Below, one piece after another: positions 8,650 through 17,073 of a stretch of 50,223 nucleotides of DNA. A program made the translations under genes and the position numbers. This DNA is from Nocardia exalbida NBRC 100660 (lineage in GTDB: Bacteria; Actinomycetota; Actinomycetes; Mycobacteriales; Mycobacteriaceae), in the NCBI RefSeq assembly GCF_000308575.1, contig NZ_BAFZ01000157.1, positions 1 through 50,223 on the forward strand, read 5' to 3'. A model generated the notes under the pieces. It was not told the DNA's origin and did not search any database. It was given only the letters and a program-made list of their open reading frames with translations. How positions within the stretch are numbered: the stretch's first letter is position 1; each line of letters opens with the position of its first letter.

Positions 8650-11268
8650 TCAGAGCAGCCCGCCCCGGCGCGCGTGGTCGAGGGCCTCGACCCGGGAATT
8701 GGTGCCCAGCTTGCCGTAGATGCCGCGCAGGTGCGTCTTGACGGTATTGACCGAGACACCCAGGTCCGCGGCGATCTGCTGAGCGGTGCGGCCGGAGGGC
8801 AATTGCTTGAGCACGGTCATCTCGGTGTGGGTCAAAGCCGGGTAGGCGGGCCTGCGGCGCGCCGCGGGGTGACGCCGGATCGTCGCCGCGAAGCTCTCCG
8901 CCCGGCCGAGCCGGCCCGCGTAACTGTCCAGCAAGGGCATCGCGGCGGGCACGTCGAGGAACGGCCGCAACAGCCGGTGGGGCGTGGCGGAACCGAGCGC
9001 GTTCTCCAGTGCGGTGAGGGCTTTGGCCGGCGCCCTGGACTCGTGTTGCGCCGCGGAGTACAGCAGCCATCCGGTGACGGCGCTGACCGGACGCAGGTCG
9101 CCGGCACGGTCGAGCAGCGGTTCGAGGACGGCGCAGGTCGCCTTGCGGCGATCGGCGGCGGCGTGCAGCGCCGCATCGGCCAACCGCATCTCGGGAAGCT
9201 CCCCGACGATGCCGCGGGCGCGTTCGACCAGCAGTTGCGCGGTCCTGGCGTCGTGCACGCGCAGCAGCGCCCACACCACCGGCAGGATCAGGCTGCCCGT
9301 CGTGGCGGGCACCGTCTTGTGCTCCAGCAGGACCAGCAGGCTGCGACGCAGCGCGTCGACCGCCGCGGACTGCTCCTGGGCCCGCTCGAGATCCAGCAAG
9401 CGGCCTATGACGTGGCCGCGCCATCCGGCGGCAGGGCCGCATGATCCGTCGTGATCGGCCCGCTCGGTGAGAACGGACGCGATCTGCGCCGCCTCGGGCG
9501 TCTCGCCTTGCAGGTAGGCGCCGTAGGCGGCCACCGACGTCGCCTGGACGGCGTCGGTCGTCCCCAGCAGCCCGTGTTCCTCGGCGATCGCCAGCGCACG
9601 TGCCGCGCGCTCGCGCATCGCGGTGGCGGCGTCGACGGCGTCGGCGGCGAAGGCCAGCCGGGTCAGGGCACGCAGCACCAAGCGGGGGCGGCCCGCGTGC
9701 TCGGCGAGTGCGAGCGCCGAGTGCAGCAACTGTTCGCCGCGAGCGACGGCGCCACCGGCGACGACGGCGGTGGCGATCTGGATCTCGGTGTACGCGTCGA
9801 GATCGGGGTCGCCGGTCGGCGAGACGCGGTCCGGGAAACCGGGGAGGTCGGCCCCGGTGGTCGCCGCGACGTCGATCGTCGCGGCGAGGGTGAGTGCGTC
9901 GAGCCGTTCGGGCGAGGCGAAGGAGATCTTGGCGGCGCGCCGCGCCGCAGCGGTGTCCAGGCACGCCACCGCGGTGGCGGTGCTGCCCGTGACGAGGGTG
10001 TCGACGACGCGCACCAGCCACAGGAACGGATCATCGAGCAGAGCGGGCGCCGAACGGGCCAGTTGATCGAACAGCGTCGCGCCCCTCCCGTCGAGAACCA
10101 TGCGCAGCGCACACGTGGACAGGAATTCGCCCAGCTGATCGCGGTCCGCGCCCGCGAGCTGATGCGCAAGCGCGGCGGAGGGCAGCCCTGCGGACCGCAA
10201 CCAGCGGGCCGCCCGGCGATGCAGTTCCGCGCACAGGTCCGGTCCGAGACGGCGGGCTTCGGTGAGGAAGTGGGCGCGTACCAGCGGATGACAGGAGAAC
10301 CAGACCTCGCCGTCGCGCACGTCGGAATCGAGCGGGAAGTCGATCCGATCGAGTTCGTGCAGACAGTGCCCCGCGCCACCGCCGAGGAGTTCGTCGGCGA
10401 GCTGTTCGGTGAACGAAACCGGGATGCTGGTGTAGGTGAGGAACCGGCGCAGTGCGGGCGGCAGCGCCTCGATGAGCTCGCTCATCAGGAAATCGGCGAC
10501 CGCGCGCGCCGGGCGCGCGAGAACGGTGAGCGCAGCGGATCGGTCGTCGGATCTCGCGGCCAGATGGGTCGCGGCGATGCGCACGAGGGCGGCCCAGCCC
10601 CGGGTCAGGGCGTGCAGGGTCGCGAGTTCGTCGCCGGTGAGCTCGCAGCCGTGGTCACGGCACAGCGCGTCGATCTGCGCCGGGGTGAAGGCGAGTTCAC
10701 TCGGACCCCACCGGGTCAGTCGCGAATGCAGCTCGAGCACGTGCCAGCGCAGCGGCGGAGCGAAGCGGGCGCACAGCACCGTCGTCACGTTCGGCGGGGC
10801 ATGCTGCAGGAAGTGCTCGATACCGGCGAGCGCGAGCGGATCGGTGAGCAGATGGGCGTCGTCGAGCACGAGAACCGTCGGCGTCGTGCGCGCGGCCAGC
10901 GTGTCGGCGAGCGCCGCTGCCTGCGCGGCCGGCGGGCCGGGGCAGGTCGGGTTCGCGATCTCGAAGCGGGCGTGCAGCACGGTCCACAGCGTCGTCGCGT
11001 CGTCGAGCTGCTCGGTGACGGTCACCCAGGCCACATCGGAGGTACCCGCGGCGTGCCGGGCGGCCCAATCGGCCACCAGTACCGACTTCCCGGCCCCGGC
11101 CGGTGCGCAGATCAGCAGCACGTGTCCGTCGCGGGTGCTCGACACGCCGTCGGCGGCGGCGTACAGATCGAGCCGGGGGATCGGGGTGAACGGCAACGCG
11201 GGTATCTCGGTGACGGATTCCGCCGCGGCGGGGATGGGGCGTAGAGCGGGGACGTGCGAGGTGGTCAC
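8650..11268 (-). CDS. Large ATP-binding LuxR-family (LAL/MalT-like) transcriptional regulator
   Basis: 872 residues, starting at a GTG with an excellent GGGAGG six bases upstream. The N-terminal STAND-type ATPase carries a Walker A APAGAGKS (Lys 61) and a Walker B VLVLDDAHLL (about 132-141). A long helical, TPR-like middle follows, rich in Ala/Leu/Arg repeats. The C-terminal LuxR helix-turn-helix (LTHTEMTVLKQLPSGRTAQQ, then IAADLGVSVNTVKTHLRGIY) sits in the last 65 residues. Such proteins bind ATP and an inducer, oligomerise and activate transcription. The gene lies upstream of phoD on the same strand and divergently from the DUF7144 gene, so these are candidate targets; the inducer is unknown. 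Confidence 0.92.
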   Translation of the reverse strand: MTTSHVPALRPIPAAAESVTEIPALPFTPIPRLDLYAAADGVSSTRDGHVLLICAPAGAGKSVLVADWAARHAAGTSDVAWVTVTEQLDDATTLWTVLHARFEIANPTCPGPPAAQAAALADTLAARTTPTVLVLDDAHLLTDPLALAGIEHFLQHAPPNVTTVLCARFAPPLRWHVLELHSRLTRWGPSELAFTPAQIDALCRDHGCELTGDELATLHALTRGWAALVRIAATHLAARSDDRSAALTVLARPARAVADFLMSELIEALPPALRRFLTYTSIPVSFTEQLADELLGGGAGHCLHELDRIDFPLDSDVRDGEVWFSCHPLVRAHFLTEARRLGPDLCAELHRRAARWLRSAGLPSAALAHQLAGADRDQLGEFLSTCALRMVLDGRGATLFDQLARSAPALLDDPFLWLVRVVDTLVTGSTATAVACLDTAAARRAAKISFASPERLDALTLAATIDVAATTGADLPGFPDRVSPTGDPDLDAYTEIQIATAVVAGGAVARGEQLLHSALALAEHAGRPRLVLRALTRLAFAADAVDAATAMRERAARALAIAEEHGLLGTTDAVQATSVAAYGAYLQGETPEAAQIASVLTERADHDGSCGPAAGWRGHVIGRLLDLERAQEQSAAVDALRRSLLVLLEHKTVPATTGSLILPVVWALLRVHDARTAQLLVERARGIVGELPEMRLADAALHAAADRRKATCAVLEPLLDRAGDLRPVSAVTGWLLYSAAQHESRAPAKALTALENALGSATPHRLLRPFLDVPAAMPLLDSYAGRLGRAESFAATIRRHPAARRRPAYPALTHTEMTVLKQLPSGRTAQQIAADLGVSVNTVKTHLRGIYGKLGTNSRVEALDHARRGGLL

Positions 11269-11404
11269 CGTGCCTCCCGGGCCGTGTGCTGACAGATCAC
11301 TACCACGCCTCGGTAGCGGAACTTACCCGGTGTGTAGTCCGCCTGATCGGATCGTGTGTGGTCGTTATGGAATTTTCATTTCGGGTGGCCGCGAAATATC
11401 GGAG

Positions 11405-11421
11405 TCACCCGAAACGGGTGA
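11405..11421. promoter_or_regulatory. Inverted repeat TCACCC-N5-GGGTGA in the regulator/DUF7144 intergenic region
   Basis: TCACCC (11405-11410) and GGGTGA (11416-11421) are perfect complements separated by GAAAC, located between the divergent regulator and DUF7144 genes. A looser repeat GTGGAC/GTCCAC lies downstream around 11440-11470. Either could be an operator for the adjacent regulator; this is positional inference only. Confidence 0.3.
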
Positions 11422-11493
11422 AGTGCCGGACGGTGGGACTGGTGGACATTCGGAAGACGCCTGTCCACTATTCCCCGAGAAAGGGGGCGACCG

Positions 11494-11907
11494 ATGACGC
11501 ACATGACCGAACCGGAGCCACACCCCGTCCGCCGTGGCATCGCGGCGGGTACGTCCATAGCGGCCGCGATCCTGTTGCTGACCGTCGGTGTGCTGTCGAT
11601 CTTCGAGGGGATCTCCGCCGTCGCCGCGGACGACCTGATCGTCGTCGGCGCCGACTACGTCTACAAGTTCGACACCCCGACGTGGGGCTGGATCCACATC
11701 GTCATCGGCGTTCTCCTGGTCGTCGCGGCACTGGGTTTGATGACCGGCGCCATGTGGGCGCGGGTGGTGGCGATCTCCCTGGCCGCCCTGTCGATCATCG
11801 CGAACTTCATGTGGGTGCCGTACTACCCGGCATGGTCGCTACTGGTGATCGCGTTGAACATTGTCGTGATCTGGGCGGTCGCCAATTGGCGGCCGGAAGC
11901 CATCTGA
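11494..11907 (+). CDS. DUF7144-like small integral membrane protein
   Basis: 137 residues with ATG at 11494 preceded by an AAAGGGGG Shine-Dalgarno-like run. Four hydrophobic helices are evident: GIAAGTSIAAAILLLTVGVL, WIHIVIGVLLVVAALGLM, ARVVAISLAALSIIANFMW and WSLLVIALNIVVIWAVANW. The first loop contains the motif GADYVYKFDTPTWGW. This pattern, with the Trp-Gly-Trp-Ile-His segment before the second helix, is that of the actinobacterial DUF7144 family, often annotated simply as membrane proteins. Function is unknown. It is transcribed divergently from the LAL regulator across 225 bases, so the regulator may control it. Confidence 0.8.
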   Translation: MTHMTEPEPHPVRRGIAAGTSIAAAILLLTVGVLSIFEGISAVAADDLIVVGADYVYKFDTPTWGWIHIVIGVLLVVAALGLMTGAMWARVVAISLAALSIIANFMWVPYYPAWSLLVIALNIVVIWAVANWRPEAI

Positions 11908-12194
11908 GCGGACCGACATTCGCGGCCGCGCGCCTGCGCTCTCGGCCGGTACGAACTCCGCCGAACCGGCCTTCGGAGCGCCTCGCACCTGAAGCATGGC
12001 GCGGTGCCGGTCAGCGGGTTCCGGCTGGAGTGGGAGCCGGCTCGGCACTCGCGGTAGGGCGATACTGTTGCGGCCGCAGCATTCCGGCGAGCAAACTTGG
12101 TGATCTCTCGCAGAACTCGGGGTTTCCGCTGCCACCATAGGTGAGGTTGTGGTATCCACCTTCGAGATCGCACTACGAACTCGAAGGGACGCCA

Positions 12195-12974
12195 ATGCCC
12201 AGCAAGCCCCCGCTCGTTCTTCTGCACGGTGTCACGATGTCCGAACGGGTGTGGGACGACGTCACCCCCTTGCTCGCCGCCCGGCACGAGGTGATCACGC
12301 CCACCGCACTCGGCCATCGGGGCGGGCCGCCCGCCCTGCGGCGCCCGGCGCGGGTCGAGCATCTGGTGGACGACATCGAGCAGCGGCTCGACGCGCTGGG
12401 GCTGCGCCGGGTGCACGTCGCGGGCAATTCGCTGGGTGGCTGGGTGGCGATCGAATTGGCCCGTCGCGGTCGAGCCGAGTCCGTCTGCGCGCTCTCACCG
12501 GCGGGGTTCTGGGAAGCCGGGGACGGAAGCCGGTCGGCCGCGACCCGCCGCATCGCCCGGGAGGCGGTCACCGGGCGGCTGCTGGGTTTTCTCGCCCCGT
12601 TGGCGCTGCGCAGTGCGGCGGCCCGGCGAATCGCTCTGCGCAACATCGCCGTGCACGGTGATCGCATCAGCTCGGCGCAGGCCCTGACCTGCTTACGCGA
12701 CCTGCTGGGATGCACCGTCACCGCCGATCTGCTCGGCACCGACGAGCAGATCGCCGCGCTCGACCCGTTGCCGTGCCCGGTCACGGTGGCCTGGTCGGAA
12801 CACGATCGTGTTCTTCCCGAACACGTCCACGGGCCGATCGCCCGGACGCGGCTGCCCGAGGCCGTGTTCGCCATCCTGCCCGACACCGGTCACGTTCCGA
12901 TGATCGATGACCCGCGGCTGGTGGCACAGACGATCCTGACCACCACCAGCGTCACCACCGCTGAGGCGCCCTAG
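12195..12974 (+). CDS. Alpha/beta-fold hydrolase
   Basis: 259 residues; the ATG at 12195 has AAGGGA six bases upstream, so I prefer it to the in-frame GTG at 12141. The fold is clear: oxyanion-hole HG (LVLLHGVTMSERVW), nucleophile elbow GNSLGG with Ser 79, an acidic residue in WSEHDRVLPE and the catalytic His in DTGHVPMIDDP. The cap region (residues 105-190) is Arg/Ala-rich. Sequence of this type covers esterases, lactonases, haloalkane dehalogenase-like enzymes and C-C hydrolases, so the substrate stays open. Its neighbours do not suggest a pathway. The 287 bases upstream hold no gene that I can support. Confidence 0.85.
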   Translation: MPSKPPLVLLHGVTMSERVWDDVTPLLAARHEVITPTALGHRGGPPALRRPARVEHLVDDIEQRLDALGLRRVHVAGNSLGGWVAIELARRGRAESVCALSPAGFWEAGDGSRSAATRRIAREAVTGRLLGFLAPLALRSAAARRIALRNIAVHGDRISSAQALTCLRDLLGCTVTADLLGTDEQIAALDPLPCPVTVAWSEHDRVLPEHVHGPIARTRLPEAVFAILPDTGHVPMIDDPRLVAQTILTTTSVTTAEAP

Positions 12975-13027
12975 GCCTTGCGCGTTCCGCGGCGTAGCGC
13001 CCACGGGACGGCGACGGGCTCGCCCGG

Positions 13028-14818
13028 TCACACGTCGAGCAGGTGCGGCAATCCGGCGCGATACCGATCGGCGTCGATGCGTTTCCACGGTTCGAAGACC
13101 GGCAGGGACGCCAGCGGGAAGACCGGTACCCGGGGGGCCGGGTCGTCGGCGGCGTCGAGGATCGCGTTGGTGGCGGCGCGCCCGGATTCGTTGGCGCCCT
13201 CCATCGTGGCGAGGTCGATGTGGTTGCGTACGTGATCGCCGCCGAAGAACAAGTTCGGAACGGCGCAGTGGGCCTGCGGCCGGTGGTCGTAGGAGCCGAC
13301 GGTGTTGACCAGCAGCGGAGTCTCGTTGTGCACGCCGTTCGCGGTCCAGGTGACTCCGGGGTCCAGATGCCAGGAGCGGATGTCCTCGGGACGCAGCCAT
13401 CCCGTCCCGGTGTTGAGCCACTCCGTGAGCTGTGTCCACACCTCTTCGGCGATCTCCTGCGCGGAGCATTGTTTGGCGGGCCGGTGGAAGCGGATGCCGG
13501 GGGAGTCCCAGTCGGAGATGTCCACCGAAAGGCATTCGCGCACCGTACCGTCGCCGTAACGGGTGGCGAAGTCGCCGACCCACATGGGCGCTTGGCGCAA
13601 GGCGGTGAGCGCCCACGGGGAGCCGAGGGCGGCGATATGGCCTTCCGGCAACTCGGTGGGGTTGGCGAGGTAGTACTGGATACCGACCATCCAGTCGGTC
13701 CGCAGCTCCCGCATGCCCGCCAGATGCGGGTCGGCGTCGAGGATGTCGTCGGTCAGCAGCGTGACCGCCTTGTCCACCGGCATCGCGCACAGATACCAGT
13801 CCGCGGTGACCACGGTGGAGCGGCCGCCGGGATCCGTCAGTGTCGCCGAGGCGATCCGGCCGTCGCGAAGCTCCAGCCGTGTCGCCCGCAGGCCCGGCAC
13901 GAATTGCACGCCCCGCGACCGCAGATATGTGACCCAGGGGTCGATCCACGCTTCGTTGGTGGGACGGTTGAGAATACGGTCGATACCGGCGGAGTACTGC
14001 GGGATCGCCCCGGTCCCCGCCAGCACCAGGGCCTCCCCGATGGTGCCGATCGTGCGCGCCGAACTCAGCTGGGGTTTGGCCGCCACGGTGATCCGGGTGA
14101 GGGCGCTGACCAGGTATTCGCGATAAGCCGGTGACTTGCCTTCGGCGCGCAGGATCTGCTCCCACGTCACGTATTCCCACTGCCCGAAACGCCGTTCGGT
14201 GCAAGAGGTGAACCAGACGGACATCTGTTTGGCGAAGAATGCGAGCTCGGCCGGTGGCAGTTCCGGAATGAAGCCGAACGCGCCGATCAGCGTGCTCTGC
14301 AACCGCTGCGGGTTGATCTGGTCGAGGCCCCCGAATTCGACCGGCGCGTAGATCGGCGGCCTGCCTCGGAAACCGGCGACGGTGCCCTCGACGCGGACGA
14401 GGTTGCCCGCGACGCCATCGGGATTGCCGGGGAAGGGAATGCGCCGCATGGTGTCCGGAAGGTTCTGATAGCAGCCGGGAAAGAACCGGAAGCCGTGCTC
14501 GCCGGGCAGGTCCGAACGGCCGTCGGTGCCGGTGCCCGGCACACCCATGCTGCGCGCCTTACCGCCGAGGAACGCCGGTTCGTACACGGTGACCGCGTAT
14601 CCCCGTTCGATCAGTTCGTGGGCCGCCGACAGCCCGGCGACGCCACCGCCGAGCACCGCGACCGATTTTCCTCCGGTGCGCAGCGCGGGCGTTCGGCGTG
14701 GTCCGGGCGGTGCGGCGTGCGCCGGGGCGGCGGTGAGGGCCAGTCCGGCCGCGAGCGTGCCGCGCAACAGGTCGCGGCGGGTGAGGTCGATGGTCGGCCG
14801 AGGACGCGGGTCATGCAT
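13028..14818 (-). CDS. Tat-exported FAD-dependent oxidoreductase, phytoene desaturase/amine oxidase-like
   Basis: 596 residues. A twin-arginine signal (DLTRRDLLRGTLAAGLALTAAPAHA at the N-terminus, Arg 14-15) precedes a dinucleotide-binding motif VAVLGGGVAGLSAAHE (about 54-69). The rest resembles carotene-desaturase-like flavoenzymes: GEHGFRFFPGCYQNLPDTM, a central substrate domain, and the C-terminal FAD contact FFGGDHVRNHIDLATMEGAN. Export of such a protein is unusual for carotenoid desaturases and suggests an envelope or lipid substrate (inference). The start overlaps the stop of the preceding oxidoreductase by eight bases (ATGCATGA) and AGGAG lies upstream, so the two are translationally coupled. 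Both are probably under the TetR protein encoded divergently. Confidence 0.85.
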   Translation of the reverse strand: MHDPRPRPTIDLTRRDLLRGTLAAGLALTAAPAHAAPPGPRRTPALRTGGKSVAVLGGGVAGLSAAHELIERGYAVTVYEPAFLGGKARSMGVPGTGTDGRSDLPGEHGFRFFPGCYQNLPDTMRRIPFPGNPDGVAGNLVRVEGTVAGFRGRPPIYAPVEFGGLDQINPQRLQSTLIGAFGFIPELPPAELAFFAKQMSVWFTSCTERRFGQWEYVTWEQILRAEGKSPAYREYLVSALTRITVAAKPQLSSARTIGTIGEALVLAGTGAIPQYSAGIDRILNRPTNEAWIDPWVTYLRSRGVQFVPGLRATRLELRDGRIASATLTDPGGRSTVVTADWYLCAMPVDKAVTLLTDDILDADPHLAGMRELRTDWMVGIQYYLANPTELPEGHIAALGSPWALTALRQAPMWVGDFATRYGDGTVRECLSVDISDWDSPGIRFHRPAKQCSAQEIAEEVWTQLTEWLNTGTGWLRPEDIRSWHLDPGVTWTANGVHNETPLLVNTVGSYDHRPQAHCAVPNLFFGGDHVRNHIDLATMEGANESGRAATNAILDAADDPAPRVPVFPLASLPVFEPWKRIDADRYRAGLPHLLDV

Positions 14819-16223
14819 GTCGATCTCCTGAAGATGCCGCGAGAACGCGCCGCGGCGGCCGGGACTGGGTGGCGTCGGAGGGGTCGGGGCGCGTGAAGGC
14901 GCACGCTTCCCTCCGTTCGGAGACTGTGTCGCGGCATTCGTCCACCAGATTCGCCAGGACCGGCCAGGGGGCGCGCCACGATGCGCGCAATGCTCCCGCC
15001 GTGAGCGCCGCCGCGCGTGCGGGAGTGAAGACGTCTTCGGGAGCCACGGTGCGCGAGAAGATCTCGGTGACCGCGTCGGCGAGCGCGGGGTCGGCCGCGG
15101 CCCTGCGGTAGAGCTCGATTTCCAAGGGACGCATCGCCGTACCCCGGGCCAGCCGATTGGTCCACTGGTAGACGCTCAGGCATTCGTGATCGCGCGACCG
15201 TTCCCACGCGGCCAAGGCGGTGTCGAGGTGCTCTGTGTCGTCGAGGGCCGCGGCGGCCAGTTCGCCGAGCAACCGGCCGTAGCGCAAGGCATCCCGGATG
15301 CCTTGCGCCGTCACCGGATCCTTGAAATGGCCCGCGTCCCCCGGCAGCGCCCAGCCCGGCCCGGTCGAGCGCCGGAAGTAGGACGCCAGTCCGGTGGCCG
15401 AACGCACCCGCCCGACGCGGCGGCAATCACGCAGGCGCAGTTGAAGTCCGGGCAGGCGCTCGATCGCCTCCTGATACCTGCGCTCGGCGCGCCCGCCACC
15501 CGGTTCGGCGGGCCGCGCGGGCGGCTGGACGAGGCTCAGCAGCAAGCCGTCGTCGCAGGGGAACGCGGTGCCGAGATCGGGACCGTTTCGCCATTGGGCC
15601 GCGATGTGCCGCTGGTCGGCCGCGCCGTCGTGCCAGTAGGCGAACAAGCAGTCCCGTCCGCTCGGTGCGGACAGTCGGGGCCGGGTGGCGCCGACGAGCC
15701 GGGCCACCGTACTGCGGCGGCCGTCCGCCCCGACGACCAGGCGGGCACGCACCTCGTGTTCGCCGCTTCCGTCGGAATAGCGAACGCCGGCGCAGCGATC
15801 CCCCGACCACAGCAGATCGGTGACCCGCGCGCCCTCGCGGATTCGTGCTCCCGCGTCCACGGCGGTGGCCACGAGCGCGGCGTCCAGCCCGGTCCGCCGC
15901 ACGCACATCGCGTAGTCGACACCGTCCGCCGGCGTGAAGGACGACCGGACCGCATAGCCGCCGGCGTCGGCGAAGGCCGTGGTCAGCGGGGGCGCGCCGA
16001 GCCGGAGGACGCGGTCGAGGGCGCCCGTGCGATGCAGTTCGGCCAGGCCGCCGGGCCACAGCAGGTGCGTCGAGAGGGTGTCGGAGGGAAAGCGCGCCGA
16101 GTCCAGCGCGAGCACGTCGCGCCCGGCTCGCGCCAACGCGATGGCGGTCGCGGAGCCCGCGCACCGCGCGCCCACCACGACCACGTCGGTGTTCTCGATT
16201 GCCGGGGGAGAAGAACCGCGCAT
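14811..16223 (-). CDS. FAD-dependent oxidoreductase, geranylgeranyl-reductase/monooxygenase-like
   Basis: 470 residues, beginning MRGSSPPAIENTDVVVVGAR, with the FAD-binding VVVVGARCAGSATAIALA at about 14-31, the DG motif VVGADGRRSTVARLVGA and the second FAD site GWALPGDAGHFKDPVTAQG. These place it in the group 3 flavoprotein family (p-hydroxybenzoate hydroxylase fold), which includes aromatic hydroxylases and geranylgeranyl reductases. The motif CVRRTGLDAALV fits both. There is no signal peptide, unlike its operon partner. It is the first gene of a two-gene unit with the exported FAD enzyme. A perfect 8-1-8 palindrome sits 26 bases upstream of its start codon, between it and the divergent TetR gene. 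Confidence 0.88.
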   Translation of the reverse strand: MRGSSPPAIENTDVVVVGARCAGSATAIALARAGRDVLALDSARFPSDTLSTHLLWPGGLAELHRTGALDRVLRLGAPPLTTAFADAGGYAVRSSFTPADGVDYAMCVRRTGLDAALVATAVDAGARIREGARVTDLLWSGDRCAGVRYSDGSGEHEVRARLVVGADGRRSTVARLVGATRPRLSAPSGRDCLFAYWHDGAADQRHIAAQWRNGPDLGTAFPCDDGLLLSLVQPPARPAEPGGGRAERRYQEAIERLPGLQLRLRDCRRVGRVRSATGLASYFRRSTGPGWALPGDAGHFKDPVTAQGIRDALRYGRLLGELAAAALDDTEHLDTALAAWERSRDHECLSVYQWTNRLARGTAMRPLEIELYRRAAADPALADAVTEIFSRTVAPEDVFTPARAAALTAGALRASWRAPWPVLANLVDECRDTVSERREACAFTRPDPSDATQSRPPRRVLAASSGDRHA

Positions 16224-16248
16224 GCCCGAACACCTCGGTCACATAGTC

Positions 16249-16265
16249 TCGGACACTGTGTCCGA
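16249..16265. promoter_or_regulatory. Perfect palindrome TCGGACAC-T-GTGTCCGA, probable TetR operator
   Basis: The two 8-base arms are exact reverse complements around a single T. The site lies 26 bases upstream of the oxidoreductase start and 118 bases upstream of the divergent TetR start, where a local repressor would block the oxidoreductase promoter. Length and symmetry are typical of TetR-family sites. Confidence 0.7.
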
Positions 16266-16382
16266 TCGATGGTGAGCGGTGGGTGCCCGAATGTCAATAT
16301 CGGTGCCGTGTCGGCAGAATGGGGGAACGCACCCGACCGGCACAGCCGAGCACGCGGCCACCGCGCCGCAGAGAGGACCCGG

Positions 16383-17027
16383 ATGCCCTCGCTGACCCGT
16401 GTCCCCAGAAACGCACGCAAACCGGTCGACGATCGGCGCGCGGACTTCGAGCGACGCGTCCTCGCCGCAGTGGAGGAGCTGCTCGCCGACGGCACGCCCT
16501 ACACCGAGATCGCCGTCCACCGGATCGCCGCCGCCTCGCAGTCGGCGAGGTCGACGTTCTACCGGTATTTCCCGGACAAGAGCCGGCTGCTGATCCGCAT
16601 GGCCGAATTGGCCACCGCGGATCTGTTCGAGGCCGCCGAGCGCTGGTGGATCACCGAGCACACCGGGCGGCAGGCCGGTGTGGTGGCGGCCGTGCGCACC
16701 ATGATCGCGGGGTTCCGCGAGCACCGGTCGCTGCTGCTGGCGCTGAGCGAAGTCGCCGCATACGACCGCGACGTCGGCGCGTATTGGCGCGGCCGGGTCG
16801 CCTCGTTCGTGGCGGTGGTGCGATCGCGGCTGGAGACCGACCGCGCCGCGGGCCGGATCAGTCCGGCGATCGATCCGCAGGCCACCGCCGTCGTGCTGAC
16901 CTCGATGGTGGAACGCGCGATCGCGGTGAGCTTCTCCTCCGGCTCCGGGGTCACCGACGACGCGCTGGCGGAGGCGCTGGGCCGGGCGATCTGGTTGACG
17001 GTGTACGGCGACGCCCCGTCGGGCTGA
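16383..17027 (+). CDS. TetR/AcrR-family transcriptional regulator
   Basis: 214 residues from ATG 16383, preceded by AGAGGA at a five-base spacing; in-frame sequence upstream is not protein-like. The N-terminal helix-turn-helix is recognisable in YTEIAVHRIAAASQSARSTF followed by YRYFPDKSRLL, the standard TetR recognition-helix ending. The C-terminal helical ligand domain contains REHRSLLLALSEVAAYDRDVG and an AFF-like dimer region. It is divergent from the two FAD oxidoreductases with a 17-base palindrome between, so it is probably their repressor and responds to their substrate (inference). The ligand is unknown. Confidence 0.9.
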   Translation: MPSLTRVPRNARKPVDDRRADFERRVLAAVEELLADGTPYTEIAVHRIAAASQSARSTFYRYFPDKSRLLIRMAELATADLFEAAERWWITEHTGRQAGVVAAVRTMIAGFREHRSLLLALSEVAAYDRDVGAYWRGRVASFVAVVRSRLETDRAAGRISPAIDPQATAVVLTSMVERAIAVSFSSGSGVTDDALAEALGRAIWLTVYGDAPSG

Positions 17028-17060
17028 CGGAACACCCGGCGGCACAAGCGGATCCATTGC

Positions 17061-17066
17061 TACAGT
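17061..17066 (+). promoter_or_regulatory. -10-like hexamer TACAGT for a possibly leaderless Gfo/Idh/MocA mRNA
   Basis: TACAGT fits TANNNT and ends seven bases before the ATG at 17074. The intervening bases are CGCGCCC with no Shine-Dalgarno sequence, as expected for a leaderless transcript. Confidence 0.35.
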
Positions 17067-17073
17067 CGCGCCC

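Noticed and set aside
6869..10021. 1050-codon open frame on the minus strand across phoD and the 3' part of the regulator gene
   Set aside because: Arg-rich shadow of two well-supported genes in another frame of the same strand; no domain or start signal.
11364..11388. SigF-like element GTTA-N15-GGGTGG upstream of the DUF7144 gene
   Set aside because: It departs from the consensus in both hexamers and the -10 is more than 100 bases from the start; left out of the regulon.
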